64,000 nucleotides of DNA from Lachnospiraceae bacterium (GCA_024691425.1 JAILNQ010000092.1:16318-80317), one strand, 5' to 3'; shown: positions 34,205 to 42,644, numbered from the stretch's first letter. The notes: a model not told the origin generated them from the letters alone. Made by a program: numbers and translations.

Positions 34205-36615
34205 GTGAAACGGACAGCAAGGGAAAGCTCGACGCTCTTACGAAAAAAGGCAGAAAAAAGAACAGCATGATCATTCCGCTCATGCTTATTTTCGTGTTCG
34301 TTGCCGTCATGGTCATGTATACTTCAAGGCTTATTTACAGCGTGGCTGTTTCAAATGCCAGGGAAGTAATAAGCGATAAGATGTTGAACGTCTCTTCGCT
34401 CATCGAAAACCATCTGAACACTGCGGAAAACGTTCTTCATATAACCGCCGACTCAGTGCATCACATGATCATAAGCGGAAGCACTCCCGCAAGAATAAAT
34501 GAATTCCTTGTTGAAGAGACGAATAACGTATCAGAACAGTTCGATGAGAACTTCGCCGGAATTTACGGATATATAATGAGCAAATACATGGACGGTCTGA
34601 AATGGGAACCGCCCGAAGATTATGATCCGAAAACACGTGACTGGTACATAATTGCAGAACAGAGCGACGGCGAGGTCGCACTTGTCCCGCCTTATGTCGA
34701 TGCGCAGACAGGTAACATGATCATCTCTGTGTGCAGAATGCTGCCGGACAGGCAGAACATAATCTCTCTCGACGTACAGCTGAACCGTCTTCAGGAGATG
34801 ATGAACGAGCTTACGCTGAAGGACAGGGGTTACGGATTCCTTATTGACGATTCGGGACTTTTCATCGCGCACAAGGATGCCGGCATGAAGGGCATGAATC
34901 TGTGCGATTCCGAAGGCGGTAAGGATTTTCTGAAAGCGATAAAGGAAGCGGATTCCGGGAGCTTTTCATACACATACGGGGGTGAGAAGAACACTGTATT
35001 CGTCAACAGAGTAGTTGACAGCTGGTATCTTGTCATGGTCATAAGCAACAGGGAACTATTCTCGGAAGTCTGGAGCCAGCTCATCGTCAACGTTCTTATA
35101 TGCACGCTTGTTTTCGCCATGATCGCTCTGTTCTACTATGCGGGATATAATAACGAGAAGAACTATACTAAACGCATGGAAGAGATGAAGATGGAAGAGC
35201 AGAGGAAGGAATTCGAGACGAAAGCCCTCATGCTCGAAAAAGAAGCCGCCGATCAGGCGAACAGGGCCAAGAGCAATTTCCTTGCCAATATGTCCCACGA
35301 GATCAGGACCCCGATGAATGCGATAATCGGAATGGATGAGATGATACTCCGTGAGTCAAAGGACAACAGGATTTCCAAATACGCAACAGACATACAGAGC
35401 GCCGGCAGGACTCTGCTTTCGATAATCAACGACATACTTGATCTCAGCAAGATAGAATCAGGAAAGATGGAGCTCATAGAAGTCGACTACGAGTTTGCGT
35501 CAGTCCTCAATGATATCGTCAACATGACGATGAACAAGGCAAAAGAAAAAGGGCTGTCATATGACCTTGCTGTTGATCCGGATATACCTTCGACGCTCCG
35601 GGGTGATGAGATCAGGATCAGGCAGGTCATATTGAACATCACGAACAATGCGATCAAATACACGGAAAGCGGCGGCGTGAAGATCGGTATCAGCTATGAC
35701 AGATCGCAGAGCATGCTTTCGGTGAGAGTTGAAGATACAGGAATAGGTATACGCGAGGAGGATCTCGGCAAGCTCTTCTCGTCATTCCAGAGGCTTGACG
35801 AAACGAAGAACAGGAATATAGAAGGCACAGGTCTCGGACTCAACATCACCAAACAGCTCGCCGAGATGATGGGCGGGACTATACAGGTCAAGAGCGAGTA
35901 CGGGAAAGGCTCTGTTTTTGAGGCGACGATGGTACAGGAAACTGTCGATGATACTCCGATAGGCGATTACACGAAGAGGCTTGAAGAATCGAGGCGCAGC
36001 ACTGCCAAATTCAGCAGCACGCTTATCGCACCAGACGCAAAAGTTCTGATCGTGGATGACAATGAGATGAATCTTGAAGTCATTTCATCCCTTATGGGCG
36101 AGACCCGCATAAAGATCACGACGGCGCTTTCAGGCCGCGAGTGCCTTGAAATACTGAAGGAGCGTTCATTCGATGTTATCCTGCTCGATCAGATGATGCC
36201 CGGAATGTCAGGAACGCAGACTCTTGAAAATATCAAGAAAGAGCATCTGGCCAAAGGTACACCGGTTGTTGCGCTTACCGCCGATGCGATAATCGGCGCA
36301 AGAGATTCATATATCAAGGAAGGTTTTGACGATTATCTGTCTAAGCCTGTAATGTATTCAGAACTTGAGGCAGTTCTCCTTAAATACATCGATAAGCGAC
36401 TTCTTCTTACACCTGAACAGCTTGGAAAGGAAGAGGAAGCAAAGCTTTCAAAACCTGTAGTTCTCGTTATCGATGAGCCATCGGATAAGCTTACGGCATT
36501 GCGGGAAGCGCTAACAGAAAAATTCAAAGCCGTATTCGTCAGGGATGAAGAGAGCGCCGGAAAGTTCTTATCAAAGCATGAGGCAGATTTCATAATACGG
36601 GACGGTAAATCATAA
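34201..36615 (+). CDS. Hybrid histidine kinase with dCache sensor and C-terminal half-receiver tail
   Basis: An 804-residue protein. Helices at about 24-46 and 290-315 flank an extracellular double-Cache sensor ([39 protein letters not shown]), the fold that often binds amino acids or organic acids. A coiled coil (about 322-357) leads into HisKA (about His366). HATPase shows [16 protein letters not shown] and GTGLGL. The receiver has VDDNEMN and [11 protein letters not shown]. The final 50 residues ([12 protein letters not shown] to [10 protein letters not shown]) are a truncated receiver half like those on the kinases at 22564 and 31547. ATGA overlap with the preceding kinase implies coupled translation. 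Confidence 0.88.
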   Translation: MSETDSKGKLDALTKKGRKKNSMIIPLMLIFVFVAVMVMYTSRLIYSVAVSNAREVISDKMLNVSSLIENHLNTAENVLHITADSVHHMIISGSTPARINEFLVEETNNVSEQFDENFAGIYGYIMSKYMDGLKWEPPEDYDPKTRDWYIIAEQSDGEVALVPPYVDAQTGNMIISVCRMLPDRQNIISLDVQLNRLQEMMNELTLKDRGYGFLIDDSGLFIAHKDAGMKGMNLCDSEGGKDFLKAIKEADSGSFSYTYGGEKNTVFVNRVVDSWYLVMVISNRELFSEVWSQLIVNVLICTLVFAMIALFYYAGYNNEKNYTKRMEEMKMEEQRKEFETKALMLEKEAADQANRAKSNFLANMSHEIRTPMNAIIGMDEMILRESKDNRISKYATDIQSAGRTLLSIINDILDLSKIESGKMELIEVDYEFASVLNDIVNMTMNKAKEKGLSYDLAVDPDIPSTLRGDEIRIRQVILNITNNAIKYTESGGVKIGISYDRSQSMLSVRVEDTGIGIREEDLGKLFSSFQRLDETKNRNIEGTGLGLNITKQLAEMMGGTIQVKSEYGKGSVFEATMVQETVDDTPIGDYTKRLEESRRSTAKFSSTLIAPDAKVLIVDDNEMNLEVISSLMGETRIKITTALSGRECLEILKERSFDVILLDQMMPGMSGTQTLENIKKEHLAKGTPVVALTADAIIGARDSYIKEGFDDYLSKPVMYSELEAVLLKYIDKRLLLTPEQLGKEEEAKLSKPVVLVIDEPSDKLTALREALTEKFKAVFVRDEESAGKFLSKHEADFIIRDGKS

Positions 36616-36634
36616 ATTTTCAGATAACTTTTTC

Positions 36635-36663
36635 TTGACAATGATTTTCGCGCATGTTATAAA
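36635..36663 (+). promoter_or_regulatory. Sigma-A promoter of the T-box/ABC operon
   Basis: TTGACA (36635-36640), a 17-base spacer, TATAAA (36658-36663). Transcription would start near 36670, at the 5' end of the T-box leader. Confidence 0.8.
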
Positions 36664-36667
36664 GAGA

Positions 36668-36938
36668 CCAAACCGATGAGAAAGAGTAGTAGGTACTGTC
36701 CCTTCCTTATCAGAGAGCCGCAGGCGGTGGAATTGCGGCAGGGAATACGGCACTGAATGGACTTTCGAGGGCGAACACAAAGCCGTAAGGCGAGTATGGG
36801 AGACGGAGAAGACACTCCGTGAACAAGGTCAGCATATGTTGGTATGCGTTGAGTGGATGCGAAAGCATCAAGCCGGGTGGCACCGCAGGATACGAATCCT
36901 GTCCCAGCACACAAAGTGATATGGGACGGGTTTTTTTT
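36668..36938 (+). ncRNA. T-box riboswitch, tryptophan-specific
   Basis: A leader of about 270 bases with the T-box layout. A GA-rich 5' arm (GAGAAAGAGTAGTAG) and the stem I segment AGAGAGCCGCAGG are followed by a specifier loop with GAA-TGG-AC (TGG, Trp codon, at 36758-36760) before CTTTCGAGGGC. The T-box proper GGGTGGCACCGC lies at 36875-36886. Its tRNA-end pairing bases TGGC (36878-36881) fit discriminator G73, as found in bacterial tRNA-Trp. The terminator is GTCCCA (36901-36906) with TGGGAC (36922-36927) and an eight-T run. Uncharged tRNA-Trp should favour the antiterminator and switch on the downstream ABC importer genes. It fills most of the 36616-37016 gene gap. Confidence 0.92.
36898..36938 (+). 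terminator. T-box regulated terminator
   Basis: CCTGTCCCA (36898-36906) and TGGGACGGG (36922-36930) enclose a 15-base loop, followed by eight T's (36931-36938). The 5' arm competes with the antiterminator formed by the T-box sequence at 36875-36889. Confidence 0.85.
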
Positions 36939-37016
36939 ATCCTCAAAATACCGGAAAATCCCAACCATGTCTTCACCGCATAACTTAAGTTTTTTTTAAG
37001 AAAAGGAGATGGGACT

Positions 37017-38150
37017 ATGAAAAAGATCATGAAGAGAACAGCAGCTTTATTAATGGCATCAGCGTTTCTTGCATTTCTTGCAGGATGCTCTATGGCAGAT
37101 GCGGCAAACGTACTGGATTCCGTTGATCCTAACGCAGTAGCCGAGGCAGTTGAGTCAGTAGATACTGAAGCAGTTGCCGATGCGGTTAACGCGGCGGCAT
37201 CTGACGCAGTTACAACTTTCAAGGTTGGAATCTGCAACTATGTTGATGATGCTTCACTCAATCAGATAGTTGATAACATCGAAAGCCAGCTTGAAGCTTT
37301 AGGCAAAGAGCACAACGTTAAGTTCGAGATCGAATATGATAACTGCAATGCGGATCCTAACGTGCTCAACCAGATAGTTGCAAACTTCATCGCAGATGAT
37401 GTTGACCTTATGATCGGTGTTGCAACACCGGTAGCAATGACAATGCAGACGCTTACCGAAGGAAAGAACATCCCGGTAGTTTTCGCAGCTGTATCTGATC
37501 CTGAAGGTGCAGGTCTTGTTGCATCAAATGATGCACCTGGATCGAACATCACAGGTACATCTGATTACCTCGACACGAACGCTATTATGAATCTCATATT
37601 CGCGAACAATCCGGATGCAAAGAAGATCGGCCTTCTCTATGACATAGGTCAGGATGCGAGCGCAGCACCTGTTAAGGCCGCCAAGGAATATCTTGAAGGC
37701 AAGGGCGTTGAGATCGTTGAGCATACAGGAACTAACGTTGACGAGATAATGCTTGCTGCACAGGCAATGGTTGCAGACGGAGTTGATGCAGTGTTCACAC
37801 CTACCGACAATACGGTAATGACTGCAGAGCTCAGCATATATGAAATACTTGCAGAAGCCGGAATCCCTCATTACACCGGTGCTGATTCATTCGCACTGAA
37901 CGGAGCTTTCCTCGGCTACGGCGTTGACTATGCTAACCTCGGAATTGAAACGGCTAACATGGTAAAGGGAATACTCGTTGACGGTAATGACCCTGCAACT
38001 ACACCCGTAATGACGTTTGATAACGGAACGGCTACGATAAACACAGATATCTGCAAACAGCTCGGACTTGACTATGATGAGCTCAACAAGATATTTGAGC
38101 CTTACTGTTTAAGAATCCAGGAGATCACAACTGCGGAGAGCTTTGAATAA
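37017..38150 (+). CDS. trpX: ABC transporter substrate-binding lipoprotein, TrpX type
   Basis: A 377-residue lipoprotein with signal and lipobox LAGC, then an Ala/Val/Asp-rich linker and a periplasmic-binding-protein type 1 fold of the ABC_sub_bind family: VGICNYVDDASLNQIVDNI, VDLMIGVATPVAMT, PVVFAAVSDP, NITGTSDYLD, VDAVFTPTDNTVM. TrpX-type proteins are known to bind tryptophan or other aromatic amino acids. The upstream T-box reads a Trp codon, which supports tryptophan uptake. AAGGAG precedes ATG 37017. It is the first gene of a three-gene importer; the permease starts directly after its stop. Confidence 0.85.
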   Translation: MKKIMKRTAALLMASAFLAFLAGCSMADAANVLDSVDPNAVAEAVESVDTEAVADAVNAAASDAVTTFKVGICNYVDDASLNQIVDNIESQLEALGKEHNVKFEIEYDNCNADPNVLNQIVANFIADDVDLMIGVATPVAMTMQTLTEGKNIPVVFAAVSDPEGAGLVASNDAPGSNITGTSDYLDTNAIMNLIFANNPDAKKIGLLYDIGQDASAAPVKAAKEYLEGKGVEIVEHTGTNVDEIMLAAQAMVADGVDAVFTPTDNTVMTAELSIYEILAEAGIPHYTGADSFALNGAFLGYGVDYANLGIETANMVKGILVDGNDPATTPVMTFDNGTATINTDICKQLGLDYDELNKIFEPYCLRIQEITTAESFE

Positions 38151-39062
38151 ATGATGAATGTACTTCCCTTGATCCAGACGGCGCTTGAACTCGGGCTTAT
38201 CGGTTCATTGACAGTTCTCGCGCTGTTCCTCAGCTATTCAATGCTGAACGTATGTGACCTTTCAACTGACGGATGCTTCACTCTCGGAGCATCCGTCGGT
38301 GCAGTGGTGGCAATTTCGGGACACCCTTATCTGTCGATAATAGCGGCCATGCTCGCAGGAGTCATGTCGGGATTCATAACTGCATTTCTCCAGACGAAGA
38401 TGGGCGTTGATAGCCTGCTTGCCGGTATAATCATGAACACCGCGCTCTATTCGGTGAATATCGCCATAATGGGTGGAAGCTCGCTTCTCAACATGAACAA
38501 AGTCGAGACCGTATTCACGAAGATGCAGGCGCTTCTCGGCAAAGGTGCGCCTGAAATATATAAGCTGATCATCGCTGTTATAGCGGTTGCGGCAGTTGCG
38601 GCATTTCTGTACATATTCCTAAAGACCAGGATAGGTCTTGCGATAAGAGCGACAGGAAACAATCCGGACATGGTCAGGTCTTCGTCGATCAATCCGGCTA
38701 TGACGACCATTGTCGGTCTGTGTGTGGCGAACGCGTTCACGGGCCTTTCCGGATGTCTTCTCGCACAGTCACAGAAATCGGTCAATATCGATATAGGATC
38801 CGGCATGGTGACTATTGCCCTTGCTTCGCTTCTTATAGGAGGTACTTTCATAAGAAGCAGAAGGATGGGACTAAGGATCGCAGGCACTGTGATCGGAGCG
38901 TTTCTTTTCAGACTTGTATATACAATAGCCCTCCGCTTCAATATGCCTGCTTACATGCTGAAGCTCGTATCTTCGGTTATCGTCATAATCGCTATATCAG
39001 GACCGTACCTAAAGAGCAGGGCGCCTGAGCTTGCTAAAAGACTGGAGAAGAGAAGATGCTGA
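38151..39062 (+). CDS. trpY: ABC transporter permease, TrpY type
   Basis: A 303-residue inner-membrane permease of the branched-chain/BPD_transp_2 class, with about eight or nine helices. Typical segments are NVCDLSTDGCFTLGASVGAVV, GVDSLLAGIIMNTALYSVN and GLAIRATGNNPDMVRSSSIN, the last being the cytoplasmic coupling loop. ATG 38151 directly follows the TAA of the binding-protein gene, with GGAGAG 10 bases upstream. Its end overlaps the ATPase gene by 7 bases. It forms the channel for the presumed tryptophan importer. Confidence 0.86.
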   Translation: MMNVLPLIQTALELGLIGSLTVLALFLSYSMLNVCDLSTDGCFTLGASVGAVVAISGHPYLSIIAAMLAGVMSGFITAFLQTKMGVDSLLAGIIMNTALYSVNIAIMGGSSLLNMNKVETVFTKMQALLGKGAPEIYKLIIAVIAVAAVAAFLYIFLKTRIGLAIRATGNNPDMVRSSSINPAMTTIVGLCVANAFTGLSGCLLAQSQKSVNIDIGSGMVTIALASLLIGGTFIRSRRMGLRIAGTVIGAFLFRLVYTIALRFNMPAYMLKLVSSVIVIIAISGPYLKSRAPELAKRLEKRRC

Positions 39063-39847
39063 AGATAAACGATATTTCAAAAACATTCAATCCCGGTACT
39101 GTGAACGAAAAAACTGCTCTTTCGCATCTTTCGCTCACGGTGAACGATGGTGACTTCATATCGATAATAGGCTCGAACGGCGCAGGAAAATCAACGCTGT
39201 TCAATGCGATTGCGGGGACATTTCTTGTCGATGAGGGATCAATAGAGCTTGCGGGAGAGGATATAACCTTTGTTGCCGAGCATGTCCGTGCAAGAACTAT
39301 AGGACGTCTTTTTCAGGATCCGCAGAAAGGGACTGCGCCTGACATGAGCATAGAGGAGAATCTTGCTCTTGCGGCAGGCTCAGGAGGCTGGCTTTCCCGG
39401 ATTTCAAAAAAAGAAAAGGCAGCACTGCGTGAGAGAGTCGCACTTCTTAACATGGGACTTGAAGACAGGATGGAAAGCCCGGTAGGGCTTCTATCAGGCG
39501 GACAGCGTCAGGCGCTGACGCTGCTCATGGCGACGATAAACCCGCCGAAACTTCTGCTTCTCGATGAGCACACCGCAGCGCTAGATCCCGCGACAAGCGC
39601 GAAAGTCACCGAGCTCACGGAAAAGATCGTATCGGAGAATTCCCTTACTTGCCTTGTCATCACGCATAACATGCAGGCGGCGCTGACGCAGGGAAACCGT
39701 ACGCTCATGATGGAGGGCGGGAATATCATATTCGATATTTCCGGAAGCGAGCGGGAAAACATGACGGTTGATGATCTTCTTGATAAGTTCAGAACGAGAT
39801 CAGGTCATGTGCTTGATAATGACAGGATGCTGCTTTCGGATAGTTGA
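39056..39847 (+). CDS. trpZ: ABC transporter ATP-binding protein, TrpZ type
   Basis: A 263-residue ATPase with Walker A GSNGAGKST, Q-loop region GRLFQDP, signature LSGGQRQAL, Walker B KLLLLDEHTAALDP and the switch histidine in VITHNM. It energises the importer encoded by the two genes before it and overlaps the permease by 7 bases. The C-terminal 40 residues extend slightly past the usual end. No separate promoter is visible, so it depends on the T-box leader. Confidence 0.88.
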   Translation: MLKINDISKTFNPGTVNEKTALSHLSLTVNDGDFISIIGSNGAGKSTLFNAIAGTFLVDEGSIELAGEDITFVAEHVRARTIGRLFQDPQKGTAPDMSIEENLALAAGSGGWLSRISKKEKAALRERVALLNMGLEDRMESPVGLLSGGQRQALTLLMATINPPKLLLLDEHTAALDPATSAKVTELTEKIVSENSLTCLVITHNMQAALTQGNRTLMMEGGNIIFDISGSERENMTVDDLLDKFRTRSGHVLDNDRMLLSDS

Positions 39848-39884
39848 TACTTGTATTGCTCTGATTTCATAGAAAGGCGGTAAG

Positions 39885-41009
39885 ATGGAAAAATCTAAAG
39901 TTTATTTCACCGATTTCCGTACAGTCCTCGGCGTAAGCCTTACGGTAAAGCTTCAGAAGCTTATAAGGAAGGCCGGGATTGCGAACATAGATATGGACGG
40001 TAAGTTCGTTGCCGTGAAGATGCACTTCGGAGAGCTCGGAAACCTTGCGTACCTCCGTCCTAATTATGCGAAAGCGGTAGCAGACGTCATTAAGGAAAAC
40101 GGAGGTCTTCCTTTTCTTACGGACTGCAACACGCTCTATCCGGGAAGCCGCAAGCATGCCCTTGAGCATCTGGACTGTGCGAACATAAACGGCTTCAACA
40201 CAGTAACGACAGGGTGTCAGATAATCATAGCCGATGGACTGCGAGGCACGGATGACATCGAAGTGCCCGTACCGAACGGAGAGTACTGCAAGAGTGCATA
40301 TATCGGCCGTGCTATCATGGACGCAGATATCGTGATAAGCCTTAACCATTTCAAAGGACATGAGCAGGCAGGATTCGGCGGCGCGATAAAGAACATCGGG
40401 ATGGGGTGCGGCAGCCGTGCGGGCAAGATGCAGCAGCATAACAGCGGACATCCTCATGTGATCGAAAAACTCTGCAGAGGCTGCAGGAGATGTGCAAGTG
40501 AATGCGGCAGCGATGCTATAGAGTATAAAGACGGCAAAGCCTTTATCGATACCGAAAAGTGCAAGGGCTGCGGGCGATGCATCGGCGCATGCGCATTCGA
40601 TGCGATAGAGAATGACAACTGGAACGCTCCGCAGATGCTCGGAAGAAAAATGGCGGAGTATACATCAGCAGTCATTTCCGGACGCCCCAATTTCCATATA
40701 AGCCTCATCACGGATGTTTCGCCTAACTGTGACTGTCATGGAGAAAACGATGCGCCGATACTTCCTGATATCGGAATGCTCGCAAGCTTTGATCCGGTAG
40801 CTCTCGACCAGGCATGCGTTGATCTGTGCGCAAAGGCAGAACCGATAAGGAACAGCCAGCTCGGAGATAATATGGCGAGCGGTCATTTTCATGATCACGG
40901 TAACGTATGGCAGAACAGCAATCCTAACGTATCATGGGCTGAGACGCTTGAACATGCTGAACATATAGGCATCGGCTCGAGACAGTTTGAACTCATAACA
41001 ATGAAATGA
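39885..41009 (+). CDS. DUF362 protein with two [4Fe-4S] ferredoxin motifs
   Basis: A 374-residue cytosolic iron-sulfur protein. The DUF362 domain spans most of the chain (VAVKMHFGELGNLAYLRP, FLTDCNTLYPGSRKHALEHL, LNHFKGHEQAGFGGAIKNIGMGC). Two ferredoxin motifs are inserted at about residues 193-230: CRGCRRCASEC and CKGCGRCIGAC. A C-terminal CDCHGENDAP segment adds further cysteines. It is probably an electron-transfer or redox protein; the family has no established reaction. AAAGGCGG precedes ATG 39885. It lies upstream of the Crp/Fnr regulator (34-base gap), which favours a redox role. Confidence 0.82.
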   Translation: MEKSKVYFTDFRTVLGVSLTVKLQKLIRKAGIANIDMDGKFVAVKMHFGELGNLAYLRPNYAKAVADVIKENGGLPFLTDCNTLYPGSRKHALEHLDCANINGFNTVTTGCQIIIADGLRGTDDIEVPVPNGEYCKSAYIGRAIMDADIVISLNHFKGHEQAGFGGAIKNIGMGCGSRAGKMQQHNSGHPHVIEKLCRGCRRCASECGSDAIEYKDGKAFIDTEKCKGCGRCIGACAFDAIENDNWNAPQMLGRKMAEYTSAVISGRPNFHISLITDVSPNCDCHGENDAPILPDIGMLASFDPVALDQACVDLCAKAEPIRNSQLGDNMASGHFHDHGNVWQNSNPNVSWAETLEHAEHIGIGSRQFELITMK

Positions 41010-41043
41010 CGTTTCTTTGAGTGCTCATTCAGGAGGATGATCG

Positions 41044-41712
41044 ATGAATCCGAAAGACTATGTTTCCAAGATCGTATTCTATGATAAGCTCAGCGATGAA
41101 GAAAAAACTCATGTTTCGGAAAACGTGACGATAAGGAATTATTCGAAGGGTGAAGTCATTCACTCCTGCACGGGGGCATGTATCGGGCTTATCTATGTGA
41201 TAACGGGCAGCATAAGGGTGAGCATCATTTCCGAAGAGGGAAGGGAACTCACGTTATACAGGTTGAAGGATAAGGACACTTGCGTCATATCGGCTGCATG
41301 CGTTCTGCATGAGATCAGGTTCGAAAGCGCAATGACCGCAACTGAGGACACAACGGTTCTTGTGCTCAATTCCAAGGCACTCGGAAAGCTCGTTGATCAG
41401 AATATTGAAGTCAGATGCTACAGCTATGAGATAGCCACAAAGCGTTTCTCATCTGCACTTTTTGTTCTGCAGGAAATAATACTGACATCATTTGACAGAA
41501 GGCTTGCGAGGTTTCTTCTCGAAAACGCTGAGAAGGACGGAAATGAGCTTCATATGACGCAGGAGATGATAGCTACTGAGATAAGCTCTGCAAGGGAAGT
41601 CGTAGCACGTATGCTGCGTCAGTTCGTGCTCGACGATCTCGTTGAGCTGAAAAGAGGCACGATAGTCCTGAAAGATCCCGAAGGGCTCAGAAAGATAACA
41701 GGAGAAAACTGA
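41044..41712 (+). CDS. Crp/Fnr family transcriptional regulator, probably redox-responsive
   Basis: A 222-residue regulator. An N-terminal cyclic-nucleotide-binding-type beta barrel (about 15-130) contains cysteine pairs in HSCTGACIG and DTCVISAACVL, which could hold an Fe-S cluster or act as thiol switch. There is no E. coli Fnr-type N-terminal cluster. A dimer helix follows (about 135-160), then a winged HTH with the recognition helix in ISSAREVVARMLRQF. GGAGG precedes ATG 41044. Two matching palindromes lie just downstream, at 41718 and 42146, in front of thioredoxin and the glycyl-radical gene. I infer that these are its targets, each placed near -41.5 for activation. Confidence 0.85.
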   Translation: MNPKDYVSKIVFYDKLSDEEKTHVSENVTIRNYSKGEVIHSCTGACIGLIYVITGSIRVSIISEEGRELTLYRLKDKDTCVISAACVLHEIRFESAMTATEDTTVLVLNSKALGKLVDQNIEVRCYSYEIATKRFSSALFVLQEIILTSFDRRLARFLLENAEKDGNELHMTQEMIATEISSAREVVARMLRQFVLDDLVELKRGTIVLKDPEGLRKITGEN

Positions 41713-41717
41713 CGGAA

Positions 41718-41759
41718 TGTAACCGGGTTACAGATTATTGACATAGCAGGCTCTATAAT
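41718..41759 (+). promoter_or_regulatory. Crp/Fnr-type operator and -10 of the thioredoxin promoter
   Basis: The perfect palindrome TGTAACC-G-GGTTACA (41718-41732) is followed by GATTAT. A consensus -10 TATAAT lies at 41754-41759. The palindrome centre (41725) is about 41-42 bases before the expected start near 41766, the classic class II activator position. There is no -35 at the right spacing, as expected for activated promoters. Confidence 0.7.
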
Positions 41760-41801
41760 GGGCATGTAACAAGCAGAAACGTTTCATGGAAGGAGATAGA
41801 T

Positions 41802-42116
41802 ATGGCTGAACTTACGATTACGAATGCGAATTTCGAACAGGAAGTGCTTAAGGCTGACAAGCCGGTTGTGATAGATTTCTGGGCACCTTGGTGCGGACCC
41901 TGCAGAATGATGGGGCCGGTCATTGAGAAGTTCGCCGAGGAATTCGAAGGCAAGTATGTTGTCGGCAAAGTCAATGTTGACGATGAGGATGAGCTTTCGA
42001 GCAGATTCAACATCATGAGCATCCCGACGATCAAAGTATTCAAGAACGGCGAAGAGACGGCCTCCGCGCTCGGAGTCCAGACAAGGGAGAAGCTTCTTGA
42101 AATGATCGGACAGTGA
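41802..42116 (+). CDS. trxA: Thioredoxin
   Basis: A 104-residue cytosolic disulfide reductase with active site WAPWCGPCR (Cys at about 31 and 34), the cis-Pro loop MSIPTIKVFKNG, and the usual length. It reduces protein disulfides with thioredoxin reductase, which is not encoded in this window. AAGGAGATAGAT precedes ATG 41802. It has its own promoter with a Crp/Fnr-type palindrome at 41718, so it is probably induced by redox or oxygen stress. Confidence 0.95.
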   Translation: MAELTITNANFEQEVLKADKPVVIDFWAPWCGPCRMMGPVIEKFAEEFEGKYVVGKVNVDDEDELSSRFNIMSIPTIKVFKNGEETASALGVQTREKLLEMIGQ

Positions 42117-42145
42117 TATATTGTTCGCGAAAAAATACACCATTG

Positions 42146-42188
42146 TGTGACCACGTCACAGATTATGGCAGTGATAAGATGGTATCCT
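42146..42188 (+). promoter_or_regulatory. Second Crp/Fnr-type operator, upstream of the glycyl-radical gene
   Basis: The perfect palindrome TGTGAC-CAC-GTCACA (42146-42160) is followed by GATTAT, exactly as at 41718. A -10-like TATCCT at 42183-42188 lies 30 bases from the palindrome centre (29 in the thioredoxin case). TAAGAT at 42175 is an alternative. The shared consensus is TGTRACCRSGTYACAGATTAT read as two halves. Confidence 0.65.
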
Positions 42189-42257
42189 GATATCGTAAAG
42201 AAAATGATTCTGCATCAGGCAGATGGTATTTCAAGATCATACGAAGGAGGGATCGAT

Positions 42258-42500
42258 ATGAGCGAAAACAGGCAGCAGGTGGAAAATCTCGTAAATCTTC
42301 TTGACGGATATGCAACAAAGGGCGGACATCATCTTAATGTCAATGTTCTCAACAGGGATACGCTCCTTGATGCGCAGAAGAATCCTGAGAAGTATCCTCA
42401 GCTTACAATAAGGGTTTCAGGATATGCCGTTAACTTCATCAAGCTGACGCCCGAACAGCAGGCCGATGTCATTTCGAGGACATTCCACGAGGCAATCTGA
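42258..42500 (+). CDS. grcA: Autonomous glycyl radical cofactor (stand-alone PFL C-terminal domain)
   Basis: An 80-residue protein equal to the C-terminal glycyl-radical domain of pyruvate formate-lyase. [32 protein letters not shown] (the Gly of VSGYAV carries the radical) and [10 protein letters not shown] match E. coli GrcA/YfiD, which replaces the oxygen-cleaved end of PFL. The N-terminal part of YfiD is absent, so it is shorter than the E. coli protein (127). I use ATG 42258 (GGAGG at 42246-42250); an in-frame ATG at 42147 lies inside the operator palindrome. Its promoter shares an operator with thioredoxin. PFL itself is not in the window. Confidence 0.88.
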   Translation: MSENRQQVENLVNLLDGYATKGGHHLNVNVLNRDTLLDAQKNPEKYPQLTIRVSGYAVNFIKLTPEQQADVISRTFHEAI

Positions 42501-42524
42501 TAAGAGCATGAGCCTATAAAATTA

Positions 42525-42614
42525 TAGACAATGCAGAGATTGCGTAATATAATTACATAGTGTACGCAGGAAGGTATACATTTCTTTATATATGAGAGAA
42601 AATGTATGCCTTCT
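42525..42614 (+). promoter_or_regulatory. Promoter and long 5' leader hairpin of the 42645 gene
   Basis: TAGACA (42525-42530), a 17-base spacer, TATAAT (42548-42553). Transcription would start near 42560. The leader then has GAAGGTATACATTT and AAATGTATGCCTTC arms (about 42571-42614), a 14-base stem with one G-U pair and a 16-base AU-rich loop. The hairpin has no strong T run, so it is more likely a leader structure than a terminator of grcA. Confidence 0.55.
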
Positions 42615-42644
42615 GTTATAGTAGGAAACGGAAGGAGATAGATT

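Noticed and set aside
36988..37005. CTTAA-T8-TTAAG-like sequence before trpX considered as a second terminator
   Set aside because: The stem is only five weak A-T-rich pairs, and it lies after the T-box terminator. It is more likely a spacer before the ribosome site.
41738..41759. TTGACA at 41738 as -35 for TATAAT at 41754
   Set aside because: The spacing is only 10 bases. The activator palindrome at -41.5 explains the promoter better.
42147..42257. N-terminal extension of the glycyl-radical protein from ATG 42147
   Set aside because: It starts inside the operator palindrome, lacks a ribosome site, and the extension has no similarity to YfiD. ATG 42258 has GGAGG.
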